Assembly: GCA_019634895.1 (NCBI GenBank)
Contig: JAHCAM010000016.1
Span: 1-56,572, forward strand
Direction: 5' to 3'
Origin: Steroidobacteraceae bacterium
GTDB lineage: Bacteria; Pseudomonadota; Gammaproteobacteria; Steroidobacterales; Steroidobacteraceae
Length of the DNA stretch: 56,572 bases
Position numbers and translations under genes: made by a program. Position 1 is the stretch's first letter. Each line of letters begins with the position of its first letter. Shown here piece by piece: positions 28,101 to 34,801 of the stretch. The notes under the pieces are model-generated. The model made no database searches. It saw only the letters and a program-made list of their open reading frames with translations, and was not told the DNA's origin.

Positions 28101-28335
28101 GATCCTGCTGACCTCGCTCACCGCGATCGGCGGCCTGACGCCGCTCGCGATCCAGGGCTCCGGGCTCTATTCGCCGCTTGCGATCGTGATCATCGGCGGG
28201 CTGATCAGCTCCACGCTGCTCGCGCGCCTCGTCACGCCGGTGATGTACAAGCTGCTGCCGCCGGCGATCGATAAAGGGGACGCGTCCAATTACGCCGCGC
28301 GCCCGGCGCTCGCGGCCTCCGCACGGACAGGCTGA
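25171..28335 (+). CDS. RND multidrug efflux pump, inner membrane subunit
   Basis: 1054 residues, proton-driven AcrB/MexB-type pump. TM1 lies near the N terminus (LVVFALLIATGLW). The two large periplasmic loops are separated by TM2-6. The TM4 proton-relay region has the paired aspartates GLLVDDSIVVVENIARH. The second half has TM8-12, ending at LISSTLLARLVTPVMYKLL. The last codons are odd: a family B repeat unit (28272-28292) is read through in frame and encodes DKGDASNY, then 16 more residues, so the native C terminus appears replaced or extended. Confidence 0.95.
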   Translation: MSLWAFSVRRWQFTLVVFALLIATGLWALSAIPRAEDPTLKFPGSLVVVHFPGADPEDVERLVVDPIEDALAELEDVKRLNSSAQDGLALIEIEFTYGSDPDRKYDEVIREVNAARGRLPADVFSIEVRQFTPGTVNIVQLALVSPDADWRALRKHAEDLEELIETAPGVRRADTWAYPDPEVRVAIDLERLAAARVTLGQVIAAVQGENASIPGGAVDVGLRRYNLKTSGSYRSLGQVADTVVAAAGSRVVRLRDVAEVGWSAGEERYTGRFNGTRAVFVTASMKDNQNVFDVRDAIYARLPQFEQGLPANVRLERGFDQSRNVDRRLSRLQFDFTIAITLVILTLLPLGLRAAGIVMISIPLSLAIGLALIYLFGFSLNQLSIAGFVVALGLLVDDSIVVVENIARHVRQGMPRLQAAIAATDQIWLAVLGCTVTLLLAFVPLLFLPEGAGDFVRSLPAAVLFTILASFFVALSIIPFLASRLLRGGTPREPRQPWLAALLARGRRVVDRSDEVADTVLGRLMDAIHRFYGPALRFGLARPKRTLAAALGIFALSLALVPLIGFSLFPTADIPQFRVRIEAPDGASLAETDRALTFVEERLAAAEGVRWWFSNLGQENPRIYYNVLSRQSAANIAEVFAEIEDYSAAKAARLLDGLRAEFADYPAARISVHQFENGPPVAAPIEIRVIGPDLGTLRLLAADVERLIAAVPGTRDVMNPMRLQRTDLDLGIDTEKAALFGVPAIEADRTVRLAVAGLSAGRFREPDGDEYDIMLRLPIGARPTLDLLQSVQVSSVAGRQVPLAQITDPRFRSAPSVIKRYNRERAVSVTAWPATGHATDELTRQVLSKLDAMAWPPGYRWVAAGEIEAREESFSGLGVAMLVAVFGILAVLVLEFGSFRSMLIVFGVVPLGITGALVALWLTGYTLSFTSLIGMIALVGIEIKNSILLVDFTNRLRGQGKALDDAIAEAGEVRFLPILLTSLTAIGGLTPLAIQGSGLYSPLAIVIIGGLISSTLLARLVTPVMYKLLPPAIDKGDASNYAARPALAASARTG
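28272..28292. repeat. Half-unit of family B inside the RND pump gene
   Basis: Twenty-one bases identical to the family B unit (TAAAGGGGACGCGTCC then AATTA) lie in the 3' part of the pump gene and are translated in frame. Unlike the two other sites, there is no opposing arm here. Confidence 0.85.
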
Positions 28336-28337
28336 GG

Positions 28338-28838
28338 TCAGGCCGACAGCCGGCTGACGAAGGCATCCGGGTCATCCGGCGTGATGAGCCAGGGCCTGCC
28401 GTCGCGCACCTCGATCCAGACCAGCCGGTCGATGCGCGAGATGTACATGCGGACCTTCCCGCGCCGCTGCGTGTAGAGCCAGCCGAAGCCACCCCAGAGT
28501 CCGCCGGCACCGACGCGCATCGCCCAGCCGAGCTCCGCCTTCAGGTCCCTGCCAGCGACCACGCGCGCGCCGGTGATGGCGCCGCGCGGGAGGCTCTCGC
28601 GCCGCAGCGGCCACAGGACCTCGAGCCGGTCGGGCTGCACGACGAAGGCCGACGGCCGCATGCGCAGCCAGACCCAGGCATAGCCCGCGGCCAGCAGCGC
28701 CGCGGTCCACAGCAGCACGGCCTGGTAGCGGAGCCCGAGGATCGCGAATGCCACCGGCAGCGCCAGCAACAGCGCGCTGGCGATGCGGAATACCCGGCAC
28801 ATCGGCGCCAGGCGGAATTTCAGTCCGGGGACTTCCAC
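28338..28838 (-). CDS. Small membrane protein with a PH-like domain
   Basis: 166 residues. Two adjacent transmembrane helices (about residues 17-33 and 38-55) are followed by a cytosolic beta-rich domain with FVVQPDRLEVLWPLRRESLP, GWLYTQRRGKVRMYIS and a C-terminal WLITPDDPDAFVSRL, characteristic of bacterial PH-domain (bPH2/YdbT-like) membrane proteins of unknown function. GTG 28838 is chosen because KFRLAP upstream of ATG 28802 looks family-typical. It converges on the RND pump gene with two bases between the stops. Confidence 0.7.
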   Translation of the reverse strand: MEVPGLKFRLAPMCRVFRIASALLLALPVAFAILGLRYQAVLLWTAALLAAGYAWVWLRMRPSAFVVQPDRLEVLWPLRRESLPRGAITGARVVAGRDLKAELGWAMRVGAGGLWGGFGWLYTQRRGKVRMYISRIDRLVWIEVRDGRPWLITPDDPDAFVSRLSA

Positions 28839-28889
28839 GCACCCGCGCCGTCGAGGTGGCGGCTGCCCGTCCTGCCGATGATCACGCGG

Positions 28890-28976
28890 TCATCCATCCT
28901 TGCCGCGGCGCGTGAGCCGCCACGCGACCAGGACGACCAGCAGGACGACGGCCAGCAGAATTATCGCGCGCGCCAT
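28890..28976 (-). CDS. 28-residue single-span membrane microprotein
   Basis: MARAIILLAVVLLVVLVAWRL is a near-perfect transmembrane helix, followed by the positively charged tail TRRGKDG, giving an N-out/C-in topology by the positive-inside rule. ATG 28976 has a strong GGGAG five bases upstream. It lies 20 bases downstream of the symporter gene on the same strand, so it is probably translated from that mRNA. I do not recognise a family; it could be a small transporter regulator or a chance ORF. Confidence 0.55.
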   Translation of the reverse strand: MARAIILLAVVLLVVLVAWRLTRRGKDG

Positions 28977-28996
28977 GGGCACTCCCTGCAGTCCGG

Positions 28997-30316
28997 TCAG
29001 GCCGGGGTTTCCTCGAGTTTCGTGTGGCGGTCCACGACCGCCGCCGTCACCACATCCGACGACACGTTGACCATGGTCCGCGTCATGTCGAGCAGCCGAT
29101 CCACGCCCAGGATGATGCCGATGCCCTCGGGTGGGATGCCGAACGACGCCAGCAGCCCGGCGATCAGCGGCAGCGAGCCGCCCGGGATCGCCGCGACCGC
29201 AACCGCGGACAGCACCGCCAGCAGCAGCAGCGTCATCTGCTGCACGAAGCTGAGATCGATGCCGAACACCTGTGCGACGAACAGCACCACGCAGCCCTCG
29301 TAGAGGGCGGTGCCCGCCATGTTCATGGTCGCGCCCAGCGGCAGGACGAAGCCGGCGACCGGCGGGCGCACGCCGATGTCGCGGCGCGCGACCGCGAGCG
29401 CGGTCGGCAGCGTGGCCGCGCTCGAACTGGTCGAGAATGCGGTCACCAGCACCGGCCGCATCTGCTTCCAGAACTCCAGCGGGCCCCGGCCCGCCAGCAT
29501 TTTCACCCACAGCGACATGGTCCCGAACAGGTGCAGCAGCATCACGAAGATGCAGCCCGCCACGAACACGCCGAGCGCGACCACGATGTCCCAGCCGATC
29601 TTGACGACCACGCTGTAGATCATCGCCGGCACCGCGTAGGGCGCGATGGACAGCGCGAAGTGCACGATGCTCGTCATCAGGTCGGTGATGGTGGCCAGCG
29701 AGGAGCGGAAGCGGTCGCGCGGCTCCCGGGCGAGGCGCGTCGCCGCGGCGCCCACCAGGATCGCGAACAGGATCAGCGGCAGCACGTCGCCGAGCGCGTC
29801 GCGGCTGTTGCCGACGAAGGCGCCGAACAGGTTCCTCGGCATGAACATCTCGACGATCGTCATCGGCGTCACGGCCGGCTGCGCGGCGCGGCGCTCGATG
29901 TGCTGCCGCGCGGCGCCGCCGTACTCCTCGGTCAGCCGCGCCTGGGCCTCAGGGTCCATCGCCGACCCGGGCTCGAGCACGTTCATCATCACCAGGCCGA
30001 GCGCGACCGCGATCGACATGTTGATGAAGAACAGCAGGAAGGTGCGGCCGGCGAGCGGGCCGAGCTCGCTGAGCCGCTCGAGCTGCGCGATGCCGCTCGC
30101 CAGCGAGGCGAACACCAGCGGGATGACGACGAAGAACAGCAGGCGCAGGAACACCTGGCCGAGCGGGTCGAGCACCAGCGTCGAGAACCGGCGCGCCGCG
30201 TCCAGCAGGTCGGGGTAGATGCCGCCGACCGCAAGCGTCAGACCGCCGGCCGCGGCGCCGACCACCAGCCCCAGCAGGATGCGATTGGCGAGACGGGTGC
30301 TCATCTGGTCGCTCAT
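28997..30316 (-). CDS. Dicarboxylate/amino acid:cation symporter (DAACS/SLC1 family)
   Basis: 439 residues, about eight transmembrane helices and two re-entrant loops. The signature serine-rich hairpin SSSAATLP and the TM7 motif LPLGATMNMAGTALYEG (Na+ and substrate binding in GltPh/DctA-type carriers) are intact, followed by AIPGGSLPLIAGLL and DRLLDMTRTMVNV with its Asp, Arg and Thr substrate ligands. Imports glutamate/aspartate or C4-dicarboxylates with Na+ or protons. ATG 30316; the divergent LCAT-like gene begins about 70 bases away. Confidence 0.94.
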   Translation of the reverse strand: MSDQMSTRLANRILLGLVVGAAAGGLTLAVGGIYPDLLDAARRFSTLVLDPLGQVFLRLLFFVVIPLVFASLASGIAQLERLSELGPLAGRTFLLFFINMSIAVALGLVMMNVLEPGSAMDPEAQARLTEEYGGAARQHIERRAAQPAVTPMTIVEMFMPRNLFGAFVGNSRDALGDVLPLILFAILVGAAATRLAREPRDRFRSSLATITDLMTSIVHFALSIAPYAVPAMIYSVVVKIGWDIVVALGVFVAGCIFVMLLHLFGTMSLWVKMLAGRGPLEFWKQMRPVLVTAFSTSSSAATLPTALAVARRDIGVRPPVAGFVLPLGATMNMAGTALYEGCVVLFVAQVFGIDLSFVQQMTLLLLAVLSAVAVAAIPGGSLPLIAGLLASFGIPPEGIGIILGVDRLLDMTRTMVNVSSDVVTAAVVDRHTKLEETPA

Positions 30317-30387
30317 CGGGCGTCTCCGCGGCTGAAGCCGGCGCCCGGCAATGGTAACCTCTCGCGGGAGTCCCCGGAGTCGAACCC

Positions 30388-31758
30388 CTGGCGCGGCCAA
30401 TCCTCAAGCTCGCGGTCCTGCCGTTCGTGGCGGCGCTGGCCGCCTGCGCGACCGCCGGCCGCACGCCCGACCTCGCGCGCCTGTACCAGGCGCACGCCGT
30501 CGACGACAGCCGCGTTCCCGTCATCCTCATTCCCGGCATGCTCGGTTCGCGCCTGGCGCGCCGGGACACCGGCGAGGAACTCTGGCCGGGCGGCACGGCC
30601 AAGCTGCTGACCAGCGGCTACGAGGAACTGGCGCTGCGCATCGATCCGGCCACCCTCGAGCCCGTGGACGACGGGCTGGTGCCCAGCGGCCTGTTCGACG
30701 CCGCCATTGGCCAGGATTTCTACGGCCGCCTGGTGCGCGCGCTGCGCGAGGTCGGCGGCTACCTGCCGAGCCGGCCCGGGCAGCGCGTGGTGCAGCAGAA
30801 GGCCCGGATGTACGTGTTCACCTACGACTGGCGCCAGGACAACGTCGCCACCGCGCGCCGGCTCGACGAGTTCATCGAGCAGATCCGCCGCGACTATGGC
30901 GATCCCGCGCTGCGGGTGGACGTCATCGCCCACAGCATGGGCGGGCTGGTCGTCCGCTACTACCAGCGCTACGGCACCGACGACGTGCTGGACGGCAACG
31001 TCTTCCCGGTGACCGGCGCGGGCGCGGTGAAGCTGCGCCGCGTGGTGCTGCTCGGCGTGCCCAACCAGGGCGCGACGCTCGCGATCCACAAGTTCCTGAA
31101 CGGCTACCAGGTCGGGATCTCGCGACTGCCGACCGAGGGCGTCGCCACCATGCCCGGGCTGTTCCAGTTCTTCCCGCATCCCGGCGTCGACTGGGTCGCG
31201 GCCATCGACGGCCGCCCGCTCAGGATCGACCTGTTCGACGTCGAGACCTGGCGGCGCTACGGCTGGTCCATCTTCGACCGGCGGATACAGCGGCGCATGG
31301 CACAGCAACCCGGGGTCTGGCCCGAGCCGGAGGTATTCGAACGCTGGTTCGAGAAACGCCTGGAGCGGGGGCGGCGCTTCACCTGGTCCCTGATGGTGCC
31401 CACCGGGAGCACGGATGACGTCGCGGTGCTGAATGCCGGCGGCGATTGCCTGCCGACGCCGCGCCGGCTCGTGATCGAGGAGTACGGCGGCGAGTCGCTT
31501 GCGCGCCTGCGCCCGGAGCAGGTCCACCGGCCGGTGCGCGGCGTGGATTACGACCGGCTGATGTACGAGCCGGGCGACGGCAGCGTCACCCGCTCGTCGC
31601 TGCTCGCGCGCCAGGAGGTGGACCCCATGATCCCGCGCTTCGAGTACTCGCACGCCGGGCTGGGCCGCGCCTTCTTCGTCTGCGAGCAGCACGATGCGCT
31701 CACCGGCAACGTCAGCCTGATCGACAACCTGCTGTACTTCCTGCTGATCGGGGCGTGA
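30388..31758 (+). CDS. LCAT-like alpha/beta-hydrolase lipoprotein
   Basis: About 456 residues. The first segment PVILIPGMLGSRL and the nucleophile elbow AHSMGG (Ser about 183) match lecithin:cholesterol acyltransferase-like lipases/acyltransferases; the lid region contains YDWRQDN. The open frame is stopped upstream at 30355 and has no ATG. GTG 30427 would leave only six residues before the lipobox cysteine. A CTG at 30388, eight bases after GGAG (30376-30379), gives a proper lipoprotein signal (LARPILKLAVLPFVAALAAC), so CTG is proposed as the start. Confidence 0.85.
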   Translation: MARPILKLAVLPFVAALAACATAGRTPDLARLYQAHAVDDSRVPVILIPGMLGSRLARRDTGEELWPGGTAKLLTSGYEELALRIDPATLEPVDDGLVPSGLFDAAIGQDFYGRLVRALREVGGYLPSRPGQRVVQQKARMYVFTYDWRQDNVATARRLDEFIEQIRRDYGDPALRVDVIAHSMGGLVVRYYQRYGTDDVLDGNVFPVTGAGAVKLRRVVLLGVPNQGATLAIHKFLNGYQVGISRLPTEGVATMPGLFQFFPHPGVDWVAAIDGRPLRIDLFDVETWRRYGWSIFDRRIQRRMAQQPGVWPEPEVFERWFEKRLERGRRFTWSLMVPTGSTDDVAVLNAGGDCLPTPRRLVIEEYGGESLARLRPEQVHRPVRGVDYDRLMYEPGDGSVTRSSLLARQEVDPMIPRFEYSHAGLGRAFFVCEQHDALTGNVSLIDNLLYFLLIGA

Positions 31759-31765
31759 AGCGGCC

Positions 31766-32476
31766 TCAGCCGCCGGCTTCGCCCGCGCGCTCCAGGTAAG
31801 CGCAGAACTCGCACTCCTCGCCGGGCGCGGGCGCCGATGCCGACTCCGCCAGCTCGACGGCACTGCGGAAGGTGGGCAGCACCCAGTCGTCGTCGCCGTC
31901 GTAGGGGATCATGTAGACGTCGAACTGCAGCCGGCCCCCGAACTCGCCGGCCTTGGCGTCGCCGTTGGCATAGACGAACCAGCCGCGGTCGCTGACCTCG
32001 AACCCCTGGCGCCGCACCAGGAACTGGTAGACGTCCATCTGGCGCTGGTAGGACGGATAGAGCTTCTCCGCCGACGGGGCCTCCGCGCGCGCCGTGGCCT
32101 TGTAATCCGCGACGATCAGCTCGCCGGAGGCCGCCTGCCAGAGGTCGTCGATCGCGCCGAACAGCGTCCAGCCGGTCTCGTCATCGAGCCAGCGCACGCC
32201 GGTGAAGTTGTGGCGCCAGCGGCCGAGTTCCGGGTGCGCGAACGGCACGGCATCGAGGCCGGCAGCCTCCATCAGCGGATGCGGCTCGCCGGCCTCGCGA
32301 TAGCGGTCGAACTCCGCCTTCAGCAGCGCGTCCACCGCGTTATTCAGCGTGAACGGCGGCCCGCTGGGACGGCGCACGCCCTGGCCGACGTCCAGCCAGA
32401 AGCAGCGCGGGCACTCGACGAAGAGATCGACCTTCGAGCGGCTGAGCTGGCGGCGCTGGCGGGAGTGGCTCGGCAT
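31766..32476 (-). CDS. PD-(D/E)XK nuclease, RecB/Cas4-like, with a cysteine quartet
   Basis: 236 residues. Active-site order of the RecB nuclease family: acidic D110/D111 (GAIDDLW), D124-Y-K126 (the D-x-K core), then Q145 and Y150 in RQMDVYQFLV. Cysteines C22 and C25 (ECPRCFW) near the N terminus and C222 and C225 (ECEFC) at the C terminus are spaced as in Cas4/AddB-type Fe-S nucleases. There is no CRISPR or cas gene nearby, so it is an orphan, probably acting in DNA repair or end processing. ATG 32476. Confidence 0.8.
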   Translation of the reverse strand: MPSHSRQRRQLSRSKVDLFVECPRCFWLDVGQGVRRPSGPPFTLNNAVDALLKAEFDRYREAGEPHPLMEAAGLDAVPFAHPELGRWRHNFTGVRWLDDETGWTLFGAIDDLWQAASGELIVADYKATARAEAPSAEKLYPSYQRQMDVYQFLVRRQGFEVSDRGWFVYANGDAKAGEFGGRLQFDVYMIPYDGDDDWVLPTFRSAVELAESASAPAPGEECEFCAYLERAGEAGG

Positions 32477-32580
32477 TGCAGTGCACAATGCAGGCGGATC
32501 AGCGGCCAAGGCAAGTGCCGACTGCGGCCAGGCGTTCCCCAAACGGGATGAACTGCCGGGTACACGCGCTGGTCAGACCC

Positions 32581-32586
32581 TATCAT
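32581..32586 (+). promoter_or_regulatory. Probable -10 element of the DUF1579-like gene
   Basis: TATCAT (5 of 6 matches) lies 42 bases before ATG 32629, in the 152-base gap between two divergent starts. It predicts a leader of about 36 bases. Confidence 0.4.
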
Positions 32587-32628
32587 CCAGATTCCGGCCG
32601 GACCGCTGGACGGCCGAGGGAGGGTCCC

Positions 32629-33252
32629 ATGCCGCGCTCGAGCCGTATCCTGCCGTCCTGGCGCAGCCTGCCCGCCTCGTTGCTGCTCGCCTGCTCGCCG
32701 CTCGGGGCCGAGGCCATGGAGACGCCGGCTTCGGCCCTCGCCGAGGGCATCGACCAGTTGCGCCAGACGGTCGGCACCTGGAACGTCACGACCACGCAGT
32801 ACCGCAGTGACGGCACGATCGCCCGGAAGGTGTCCGGGACCTGGCAGTTCGAGTGGGTCGTTCCGGATCGCGTGATCTCGGGGCGCTCGGTCATACCCGC
32901 GCTCGGCGAGATCTCGGGCATGCTGTTCTACGTCAACGAGCGGCGCGCGGCGCTCGAGTTCGCGCAGGTGGATGCGGACGGGCAGCTGAGAGTGCTGAGC
33001 GGCGGAACCGGCGGCGAACTCCGCACCGCCGGGCCGGTCGCCGCCGCCGATGGCTCCAGCGTGCAGCTGCGGATGAAGCGCTTCAACGTCGCGGCGGACT
33101 GTTTCGAGTCGCGCGTCGAGGTGAGCACCGACGGCGGCGCGAGCTGGCGGCCCGATCAGCATCAGCGCTTCGTGCGCGCCAGGGGCGCGGGCGGCGGCGA
33201 CGCCGGCCTGCGCTACCGCAAGCCCTCCCAGACCTACGTCCCGCTCACCTGA
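32629..33252 (+). CDS. Secreted DUF1579-like protein
   Basis: 207 residues with an N-terminal signal sequence (SLLLACSPLGAEA). The mature part, from LRQTVGTWNVTTTQYRSDGT through KVSGTWQFEWVVPDRVISGRSV to FESRVEVSTDGGASW, resembles the DUF1579/lipocalin-like domain, small beta-barrel proteins of unknown function. GGGAGG precedes ATG 32629. Its TGA stop is at 33250-33252, where the family B palindrome begins. Confidence 0.7.
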   Translation: MPRSSRILPSWRSLPASLLLACSPLGAEAMETPASALAEGIDQLRQTVGTWNVTTTQYRSDGTIARKVSGTWQFEWVVPDRVISGRSVIPALGEISGMLFYVNERRAALEFAQVDADGQLRVLSGGTGGELRTAGPVAAADGSSVQLRMKRFNVAADCFESRVEVSTDGGASWRPDQHQRFVRARGAGGGDAGLRYRKPSQTYVPLT

Positions 33253-33297
33253 TAAAGGGGACGCGTCCAATTAGATAATTGGACGCGTCCCCTTTAT
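33252..33297. repeat. 46-bp perfect palindrome of family B
   Basis: Two 22-base arms (33252-33273 and 33276-33297) are exact reverse complements around a 2-base loop, each one family B unit. The left edge touches the stop of the DUF1579-like gene and the right arm contains the stop of the convergent uspA gene. It is well placed as a bidirectional terminator. Confidence 0.9.
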
Positions 33298-33731
33298 TTC
33301 TGCCCGGCCGGGACCAGCAGGACCGGCACTTTCGAGCGGCGGACCACGCCCTCGGCGACGCTGCCGACCAGCAGGTCGTAGACCGCGCCGTGGCCGTGGC
33401 TGCCGAGGACGATGAGCTCGGCCGAGAGCTTGCCGGCCTCCGCGACCAGCGTTTCGACCGTCGCGCCCTGCAACAGCAGCGCGGTCGCGTCCAGTCCGCC
33501 CGCTCGCAAATGCTCGGCGAGCTGGCCGAGCCGCAGGTGCCGGTCCCGGTTCTCGGCCGCGACCTGGCTGCGTACCACGTCGGGCCCGGCGCCATAGCCC
33601 ACGAAGGCGGGCTCCGGCGGCGCCACGTGCACGAGATACACCTTCGCCGGCATGGCCGCCCCGATGCGCCCGAGCGTCGCCATGACGTCCTCGGTGACCG
33701 CCGAGAAATCCACCGCCGCCAGGATGTTCAT
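33294..33731 (-). CDS. Universal stress protein, UspA family
   Basis: 145 residues. The single Usp domain has the ATP-binding pattern GSHGHGAVYDLLVGSVAEGVVRRSKVPVLLV (G-x2-G-x9-G-S/T type) near the C terminus and an N-terminal VDFS segment. ATG 33731 overlaps the stop of the second SGNH-like gene (ATGA), so it is the last gene of the acyltransferase operon. Its TAA stop (33294-33296) is inside the family B palindrome. Confidence 0.92.
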   Translation of the reverse strand: MNILAAVDFSAVTEDVMATLGRIGAAMPAKVYLVHVAPPEPAFVGYGAGPDVVRSQVAAENRDRHLRLGQLAEHLRAGGLDATALLLQGATVETLVAEAGKLSAELIVLGSHGHGAVYDLLVGSVAEGVVRRSKVPVLLVPAGQK

Positions 33732-34801
33732 GGTCCCGCCCTCCGGGCCACATGTTCGCGCAACCAGGGGACATCGCGCATCAGCAATTCCACGTAGGCG
33801 CGGGTGAACTTCGGCTGCGACGCGGCCGAGAGGTGCGACCACTCCGGCACGTCGAGGTCCCGCATCGTGTCGTGGTCCTCGAAGTGGATGCCGTAGGCGC
33901 CCGTGACCGCGAGCAGGCGGTCCCAGGTCCGCGCCCGCGGCTGTCCCTGCCGCTCGCTCTCGAGGTAGAGCCCCGCCGACGGCGCGCGGATGAACACGAC
34001 CTCTCCGCCCCGGGCGCGGATCATTTCGACGTGCTTGCGGCTCTCCGCGGCGATGCGCTCCGCATCCGCCGCCTCGACGAGCGGCTCGCCGTTGAACGGC
34101 CCCCAGACCCAGCGCGCGTGATCGCGCAGGTACTCGTCGGTCTCGAGCCGCGGCCACATCGTGGTCTGGCGGTCGTCGAAGACCTCGGCCAGCTTCCACA
34201 CGTCCCGGATCGGCCCGCGCACGCCGGGACGGTCCGGCAGCGGCACTGCCCGGTCGATCAAGGTGCCGAGACGATAGGCATCATCCAGGAACGCCAGACG
34301 CCGCTGCAGTTCGATCCAGACACGATGCCCGAATCGCGACGACGGCGATTCCTCGCGCCAGAAGTCCGTGAGCCCGGCGAACAGCGGGATGCCGGGCCAG
34401 TCCGTGAAGTAGATGTCCGGCGTCACGCCGACCACCAGCAGGCCGGCGAAGTCGCTGTTCTCGGCCAGGTCCTTCAGGTGCGGCCGCGGGTTGGTGCCCG
34501 GCAGCGCGAGCTGGATGGGCCGCAGGCCGCTCATTTCCTCCCAGGCGTCCAGGTTGGTGTCGAACAGGATGCGCGAGGAGCCGATGATCACGACGCCGTC
34601 GTGCTCGCCGGTCGCGACCTTGCGCCGCTCGACCGCCCAGTGCGACCGGCTGTCGTCGAGGTCGCCCGCACGCAGGCCGAGCCGGCGCATCTGCAGTTCC
34701 CAGGCGGCCACGGCCGCGACCACCAGCGCCATGGCGAGCCACGCGGCGGCGCGCCAGCGCTGCTGTGGAATGACCCTCGTGATGACCTCGTCCGGGGTCA
34801 C
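33728..34801 (-). CDS. SGNH-like membrane-anchored protein 2 of the MBOAT operon
   Basis: 357 residues. One N-terminal transmembrane helix (about residues 18-34) is followed by a periplasmic domain. The block IIGSSRILFDTNLD (Ser 75/76) looks like the nucleophile loop of SGNH/DltD-AlgX-like acyl-transfer proteins; LALPGTNPR and the late DVPEWSHLS give candidate Asn, Asp and His. It is a close paralogue of the gene before it. GTG 34801 overlaps that gene's stop (GTGA). Probably moves acyl groups to an envelope glycan; the substrate is unknown. Confidence 0.75.
   Translation of the reverse strand: MTPDEVITRVIPQQRWRAAAWLAMALVVAAVAAWELQMRRLGLRAGDLDDSRSHWAVERRKVATGEHDGVVIIGSSRILFDTNLDAWEEMSGLRPIQLALPGTNPRPHLKDLAENSDFAGLLVVGVTPDIYFTDWPGIPLFAGLTDFWREESPSSRFGHRVWIELQRRLAFLDDAYRLGTLIDRAVPLPDRPGVRGPIRDVWKLAEVFDDRQTTMWPRLETDEYLRDHARWVWGPFNGEPLVEAADAERIAAESRKHVEMIRARGGEVVFIRAPSAGLYLESERQGQPRARTWDRLLAVTGAYGIHFEDHDTMRDLDVPEWSHLSAASQPKFTRAYVELLMRDVPWLREHVARRAGP

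Noticed and set aside
30351..31418. ATG 30351 frame as the start of the LCAT-like gene
   Set aside because: It is in another frame and encodes an Arg/Ala-rich shadow sequence.
31766..32476. Treating the PD-(D/E)XK nuclease as part of a CRISPR system
   Set aside because: No repeats-spacers or cas genes are visible in the window.
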